A DNA stretch of 64,000 bases, from contig NZ_CP168493.1 of NCBI RefSeq assembly GCF_042945595.1, positions 124,001 through 188,000 of the forward strand, in the 5' to 3' direction. Shown in pieces: positions 60,040 to 64,000 of the stretch. Every line of letters begins with the position of its first letter. Position 1 is the stretch's first letter. The notes under the pieces were generated by a model. That model was not told where the DNA came from. It saw nothing but the letters and a program-made list of their open reading frames with translations, and ran no database searches. Position numbers and translations under genes: made by a program. Source of the DNA: Psychrobacillus sp042945595 (GTDB lineage Bacteria > Bacillota > Bacilli > Bacillales_A > Planococcaceae).

Positions 60040-61476
60040 GTGCATTTTAAAGAGTTAAAGTTAGACGAAAAGATATTACGCGCAATAGAACAATTAGGTT
60101 ATACAGAGCCAACAGAAGTACAACAAAAGGTAATTCCGGTTGCCCTTCAGAAACAAGATATTCTCGTGAAATCTAAAACGGGTAGTGGAAAAACTGCTTC
60201 ATTTGCGACGCCGTTATGTGAACTTGTAGATTGGGACGAAAACAAACCACAAGCATTAGTGCTCACACCAACAAGAGAATTAGCTGTTCAAGTACAGGAA
60301 GACATCACGAATATTGGTCGTTATAAGCGAATAAAAGGACTTGCCTTGTACGGGAAATCGCCATTTGCTAGACAAAAATTAGCGTTAAAGCAAAAAACAC
60401 ATATTGTTGTAGGGACACCAGGACGTGTACTGGACCATATCGAAAAAGGGACACTTGATGTGTCAAAAATGGAGTACCTTGTCATCGATGAAGCAGATGA
60501 AATGTTAAATATGGGCTTTTTAGAACAAGTGGAATCCATTATTAAATTATTGCCCAAAGAACGCACAACTATGTTATTTTCCGCAACTTTATCAGACGTG
60601 ATTAAAAAGTTAAGTAGCAAATACATGAAGCAAGCTGTTTCGATTGAGATAGATGCTGCAGAAGAAAATGCTCCGGATATTGAGCATGTAAAGTATGTTG
60701 TGAGGGAGGAACTTAAGTTTTCATTCCTCGAAAAATTGACGATTATCGAAAACCCTGACAGTTGTATCATCTTCTGCCGTACAAAAGACAGAGTGGAACA
60801 ACTGGTGGATATGTTAGATGAAAAAGGCTATACGGCAGATAAAATTCATGGTGGAATGATGCAGGAAGACCGCTTTGAAGTAATGGACGATTTCCGTCGA
60901 GGAGATTTCCGATATTTAATTGCCACAGATGTAGCAGCCCGTGGGATTGATATTGAAGACATCACACATGTAGTTCATTATGATGTGCCGCTTGAAAAAG
61001 AAAGCTATGTCCATCGTACTGGTAGAACAGGACGTGCAGGCCGTAGCGGAAAATCGATTATGCTTGCAACCCCACATGAGGACAAGTTTGTAAAAGAAAT
61101 TGAAGATTATATTGGCTTTGAAATTACTACGGGAGCTGAGTTATCACCAGAAGCAATTGCGAAAAATCGCACGGCATTTGATTTGAAAATGCAAGAGCAA
61201 CCGGAAGTAAAAGAATCAAAAGGCGCACAATTAAACGCAAACATCACAAAACTATATTTCAACGGCGGCAAGAAAAAGAAACTTCGCGCAGTCGATTTCG
61301 TAGGAACACTTGCTAAGATAGAGGGAGTTTCCGCTGACGACATCGGTATTATTACGATTCAAGACACTGTCACGTACGTAGAGATACTAAATGGCAAAGG
61401 TCCGCTTGTATTAAAAATGATGAGAAACACAACAATTAAAGGCAAACTACTTAAAGTGCATATTGCTAATAAATAA
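60040..61476 (+). CDS. dbpA: ATP-dependent RNA helicase DbpA (YxiN)
   Basis: DEAD-box helicase of 478 residues, acting in 50S ribosome assembly. Q motif GYTEPTEVQQKVIP, Walker A KTGSGKT (46-52), DEADEML, SAT, and HRTGRTGRAGR are present. The C-terminal ~75 residues (ANITKLYFNGGKKKKLRAVDFVGTLAKIEGVSADDIGIITIQD) form the DbpA RNA-binding domain that binds helix 92 of 23S rRNA. Start is GTG with AAAGAGGAG upstream. Confidence 0.95.
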   Translation: MHFKELKLDEKILRAIEQLGYTEPTEVQQKVIPVALQKQDILVKSKTGSGKTASFATPLCELVDWDENKPQALVLTPTRELAVQVQEDITNIGRYKRIKGLALYGKSPFARQKLALKQKTHIVVGTPGRVLDHIEKGTLDVSKMEYLVIDEADEMLNMGFLEQVESIIKLLPKERTTMLFSATLSDVIKKLSSKYMKQAVSIEIDAAEENAPDIEHVKYVVREELKFSFLEKLTIIENPDSCIIFCRTKDRVEQLVDMLDEKGYTADKIHGGMMQEDRFEVMDDFRRGDFRYLIATDVAARGIDIEDITHVVHYDVPLEKESYVHRTGRTGRAGRSGKSIMLATPHEDKFVKEIEDYIGFEITTGAELSPEAIAKNRTAFDLKMQEQPEVKESKGAQLNANITKLYFNGGKKKKLRAVDFVGTLAKIEGVSADDIGIITIQDTVTYVEILNGKGPLVLKMMRNTTIKGKLLKVHIANK

Positions 61477-61477
61477 A

Positions 61478-61513
61478 AACGGAGAGGGACTAGTTCCTTC
61501 TTCGTTATTTTTT
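61478..61513 (+). terminator. Terminator of dbpA
   Basis: AACGGAGAGGGA pairs imperfectly (G-T pairs) with TTCCTTCTTCGTT, CTAG loop, followed by ATTTTTT. Confidence 0.7.
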
Positions 61514-61541
61514 AGAGAAGAGAAGGTACATTTGAAATGAT

Positions 61542-61613
61542 GAGTACCACATAACAAGTGGTGAGTACCACATACTCAAGTTTGAGCACCCGATAACCAA
61601 GTCCGAGTACCAC
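61542..61613. repeat. Degenerate tandem repeat, 21-bp period (tract 2)
   Basis: Units beginning GAGTACCAC, GAGTACCAC, GAGCACCCG and GAGTACCAC start at 61542, 61563, 61584 and 61605, an exact 21-bp spacing. The first ~12 bases of each unit are conserved, the rest vary. Like tract 1 (23904), it lies between convergent genes and has the [C/G]AG-ACC core. Confidence 0.7.
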
Positions 61614-61646
61614 AAAAAAAGCTTGAGGCTAACTTAAACCTCAAGC
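61613..61646 (-). terminator. Terminator of the Nudix gene, overlapping its last codons
   Basis: On the minus strand, GCTTGAGG (last codons of the gene) pairs with CCTCAAGC beyond the stop, with a 10-nt loop, then T7. The stop codon is inside the loop. Confidence 0.85.
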
Positions 61647-62077
61647 TCATCTTCTATAAATTTTCGATAAGATGCCAAAATACCATCAGGCAAATTATTC
61701 GGTGCAAAAAATTGAAGACTGATCGATTCGTCTCCGTCTGGTGACATAACTCCATTATAGTCTCTTGTTTTATACACAGCAGTAACGGAATAGAAAGTAT
61801 CTCCATTCGCTACTTCAAAATAATAATCTGGTCCAGAGTATACGTGACATAATTCTAACTCTCCGACACATAACCCTGTTTCCTCTAAAACCTCTCTTCG
61901 TGCAGTATCCTCTAAACTTTCTCCGAGTTCCATTAATCCACCAGGCAAACCGAATATCCCGGGAGCCCGCTCTTGTAGTAGTACTTCATTTTTACTATTT
62001 AAAATGAGCACAACGGATCCTGGAAGTATAAGTGGGCTATGACCAACATATTTTCGTAATTCTTTGTAGTATTCCAT
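61634..62077 (-). CDS. Nudix hydrolase
   Basis: A 147-residue Nudix phosphohydrolase that cleaves nucleoside diphosphate derivatives. The Nudix box GGLMELGESLEDTARREVLEETGL is complete. Substrate unknown; similar to small ADP-ribose/NTP pyrophosphatases. The RBS AAAGGATAAC precedes ATG. Monocistronic, with its terminator built into the 3' end. Confidence 0.92.
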   Translation of the reverse strand: MEYYKELRKYVGHSPLILPGSVVLILNSKNEVLLQERAPGIFGLPGGLMELGESLEDTARREVLEETGLCVGELELCHVYSGPDYYFEVANGDTFYSVTAVYKTRDYNGVMSPDGDESISLQFFAPNNLPDGILASYRKFIEDELEV

Positions 62078-62215
62078 CTATGTTATCCTTTCGTGATAGT
62101 AATTCTATTATTAGTGTACAATAAAAAATGATAAGATACTTGGTAGAGTGAAACTTCAATCAATGAGAATCGTATAACTATTAAAGAAGAAATAAATAGA
62201 GGATGTGAGCGTTAG

Positions 62216-63304
62216 GTGGCAAATAAGCGATGGTTTCAAGTAGGTGTAGCAATACTGCTTACGTTGTTAATAATTTTTATGTTTATGGAAGTAAAAACTA
62301 TTTTTTCTCCATTAGTTATTATTGGACAAACAATATTTATGCCTTTATTAATAGGGGGAGTCTTATTTTATTTAGCAAGACCATTACAAAAATGGTTAGA
62401 ATCAATGAAGTTTCCGAGATGGGCTAGTATCATTTCTGTATTTATTGTTATTGGTCTAATTGGTTGGGGATTTTATGCACTTGTAGGTCCACCTCTTACC
62501 AAACAAGTGAACTCCCTTGTGGAAAACACACCGGAAATTGTGAAAGAAATAGGGGACTTTACAAAATACACTATTTCTCAAAGAGATAGGCTCACGGATC
62601 TTCCGGAGCCAATCCAAAATACGATAAAAGAAGCAACCGGAAAAATTGATACGATTGCAGCTGTAGCAGGTTCTCTATTAGTAAAATTTGTTCAAAGTGT
62701 GTTCCAAGGAGTATTCTTACTTGTTCTTGTTCCGTTTTTTCTTGTATATATGCTGAAGGATCATGAAAAATTTGCACCTTTTGTCTCCAAGTTTTTTAAA
62801 GGTGATAAGAAAACATGGATTCGAAAAACATTATCGGATATTGATGATACATTGCGGTCATATATTCAAGGTCAGTTATTCGTCAGCTTTTTAGTAGGAG
62901 TAATGCTGTTCATAGGATATTTTGCAATAGGGCTTAAATATTCCTTATTACTTGCATTATTCGGAATGATGATGAATGTAGTACCATTTTTAGGTCCATA
63001 TATTGCCCTTGTTCCAGCACTAATCATAGGGTTTCTTCAAGAGCCGAAAATGGCTATTTATGTCGCAATTGTTATGTTAGTTTCACAACAAATAGAAAGT
63101 AACTTCATTACTCCAAATGTGATGGGGAAATCATTAGATATTCATCCATTAACGGTTATCACGATTATTTTAGCAGCAGGAAATATTGCTGGGTTATGGG
63201 GAATTATTTTAGGTGTTCCAACGTATGCAGTAGTGAAATCGATATTAAAAAATATTTATGTTCATCGAGAAGGAATAAAAGATGCTGCTACAGAATCCAT
63301 ATAG
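62216..63304 (+). CDS. AI-2E-family permease (YueF/YdbI-like)
   Basis: Membrane protein of 362 residues with about eight helices. VVPFLGPYIALVPALIIGFLQ and PNVMGKSLDIHPLTVIT...GIILGVPTYAVVKSI are the conserved blocks of the AI-2 exporter-like (PerM) family. The name rests on an E. coli member; substrates here are unknown. GTG start; the putative site is GGATGTGAG. It is 12 bp upstream of the PH-domain gene. Confidence 0.88.
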   Translation: MANKRWFQVGVAILLTLLIIFMFMEVKTIFSPLVIIGQTIFMPLLIGGVLFYLARPLQKWLESMKFPRWASIISVFIVIGLIGWGFYALVGPPLTKQVNSLVENTPEIVKEIGDFTKYTISQRDRLTDLPEPIQNTIKEATGKIDTIAAVAGSLLVKFVQSVFQGVFLLVLVPFFLVYMLKDHEKFAPFVSKFFKGDKKTWIRKTLSDIDDTLRSYIQGQLFVSFLVGVMLFIGYFAIGLKYSLLLALFGMMMNVVPFLGPYIALVPALIIGFLQEPKMAIYVAIVMLVSQQIESNFITPNVMGKSLDIHPLTVITIILAAGNIAGLWGIILGVPTYAVVKSILKNIYVHREGIKDAATESI

Positions 63305-63316
63305 GTAGGTGATTAC

Positions 63317-63769
63317 ATGACGTTTAAATCCAAACGAGATCGTACTTTTATGATTTTGATTATGATGGCTAGTGCCCTAATTGCCATGGCTACCCTTTTG
63401 CCTGTAGTAATTGAATTATTCTTTATGGAAGCACCTGACATGAAGGCAGTTTGGATAACGCTTGTACTTTTTCTATTATGTGAAGGATTTATTTTATGGG
63501 TTTCCTTAGACATAGAATACACGTTTAAAGAAGATTATTTATTTGTCCGTGGTGGACTGTTCCGAAGTAAAATTCCATTTGAGGATATAACGAAAGTGAA
63601 TCCAACCTCGAATATTCTCGTTGGATACCGAATTCTATCCTCAACAGATGCTCTAGAGATTCATTATAAAAAAGCGTTTATGGGAAGTGTAATTATCTCA
63701 CCTGAAAATCGAGAAGAATTTTTAAAGGTTTTATTAGAAAAGGCGCCACATATTCATTTTGTGAAATGA
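63317..63769 (+). CDS. PH-domain (bPH-type) membrane protein
   Basis: A 150-residue protein with two hydrophobic helices (MILIMMASALIAMATLLPVVIELFF and WITLVLFLLCEGFILWVSL) and a soluble C-terminal half (IEYTFKEDYLFVRGGLFRSKIPFEDITKVNPT...) typical of bacterial pleckstrin-homology domains of the YyaB type. Function unknown. RBS AGGTAGGTG precedes the ATG. Lies between the AI-2E permease and the DUF1992 gene, likely one operon. Confidence 0.85.
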   Translation: MTFKSKRDRTFMILIMMASALIAMATLLPVVIELFFMEAPDMKAVWITLVLFLLCEGFILWVSLDIEYTFKEDYLFVRGGLFRSKIPFEDITKVNPTSNILVGYRILSSTDALEIHYKKAFMGSVIISPENREEFLKVLLEKAPHIHFVK

Positions 63770-63781
63770 GGGTTACAGCTG

Positions 63782-64000
63782 ATGGATAATGAAAATTTTA
63801 CTAAACCAAGTAATGATTTAATCGGAGATATTTTAAGGAATTATGAAAAGACTGGCGGAATGGATAATCTAAAAGGTACAGGAAAGCCACTGCCGGATGA
63901 ATATTTTTCGGGAGATGTATTTCAACACTTTCAAAAAATCGCAAAGGATGCAGGTTTTAAGCCACATTGGTTAAAGTTGCAGCATGAGATTCGCGACGAA
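63782..64000 (+). CDS. DUF1992 family protein (DnaJ-C28-like), partial at window end
   Basis: The first 73 codons of a gene cut by the end of the window. DILRNYEKTGGMDNLKGTGKPLPDEYFSGDVFQHFQKIAKDAGFKPHWLKLQHEIRDE matches the DUF1992 domain (DnaJ homologue subfamily C member 28 / YhdN). GAGGGTTACAGC lies before the ATG. Function is not established. The rest lies beyond position 64000. Confidence 0.85.
   Translation, partial: MDNENFTKPSNDLIGDILRNYEKTGGMDNLKGTGKPLPDEYFSGDVFQHFQKIAKDAGFKPHWLKLQHEIRDE

Overview
The window looks like a chromosomal segment from a low-GC, Gram-positive, probably endospore-forming member of the Bacillaceae/Planococcaceae (Psychrobacillus-, Lysinibacillus- or Sporosarcina-like). 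This is inferred from AT-rich DNA, strong AGGAGG-type ribosome sites, frequent GTG/TTG starts, Bacillus-type gene neighbourhoods (nadBCA facing nifS-nadR; ykkCD behind a guanidine-I riboswitch; a yhfUTS-like bioY operon), a BclA-type exosporium domain protein, and families such as YisP, YueD, YwbE and DUF2187. No rRNA, tRNA, CRISPR array or intact insertion sequence was seen.

Layout. 0.2-3 kb: an ABC importer of the nitrate/sulfonate/taurine/pyrimidine-precursor class. 3-10 kb: housekeeping and stress genes (YqxD, a glycerophosphodiesterase lipoprotein, TrhO, an acetyltransferase, D-serine dehydratase), a YtrA-type GntR regulator with a membrane-protein operon, and ppiB. 10.5-15.5 kb (minus strand): a phosphorelay and cyclic-di-GMP cluster (Hpt-REC-GGDEF-REC protein, CheY-like regulator, hybrid kinase). 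16-27 kb: a peptide/amino-acid salvage region with a GntR/FCD regulator, three M20 amidohydrolases, YfcC and NhaC transporters, a dipeptide epimerase, an acetyltransferase and a divergent regulator; a 19-bp motif is shared by the nhaC and epimerase promoters. 27-34 kb: a zinc-metallopeptidase-like lipoprotein, a decayed second nadA copy, and the complete de novo NAD locus with its repressor and operator. 34-46 kb: exosporium-like protein, a PLP decarboxylase overlapping a chemoreceptor gene, an MFS transporter, guanidine-riboswitch-controlled SMR exporters, a membrane protein of unknown role, and a MerR-MFS drug efflux pair with a MerR-type promoter. 46-48 kb: YisP-like protein and Fur-controlled ferritin.

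48-55.8 kb is the most unusual part. One apparent transcription unit behind a BirA-type operator joins the biotin transporter subunit BioY, a complete ECF energising module (two ATPases plus EcfT), and five acyl-CoA enzymes: acyl-CoA ligase, thiolase lacking the second catalytic Cys, a two-subunit MaoC-type hydratase and a ketoacyl reductase. It resembles an extended form of the Bacillus yhfUTS operon and may be a biotin-controlled pimelate/acyl-chain pathway coupled to biotin uptake.

56-64 kb: an rRNA methyltransferase, RecQ and DbpA helicases, small membrane proteins, a Nudix hydrolase, an AI-2E-family permease, a PH-domain protein and a partial DUF1992 gene cut by the window end. Between genes there are several repeats of interest: two degenerate tracts with an exact 21-bp period between convergent genes, a long REP-like palindrome, a GC-rich Bacillaceae-type intergenic repeat, and an 87-nt hairpin of unknown class.
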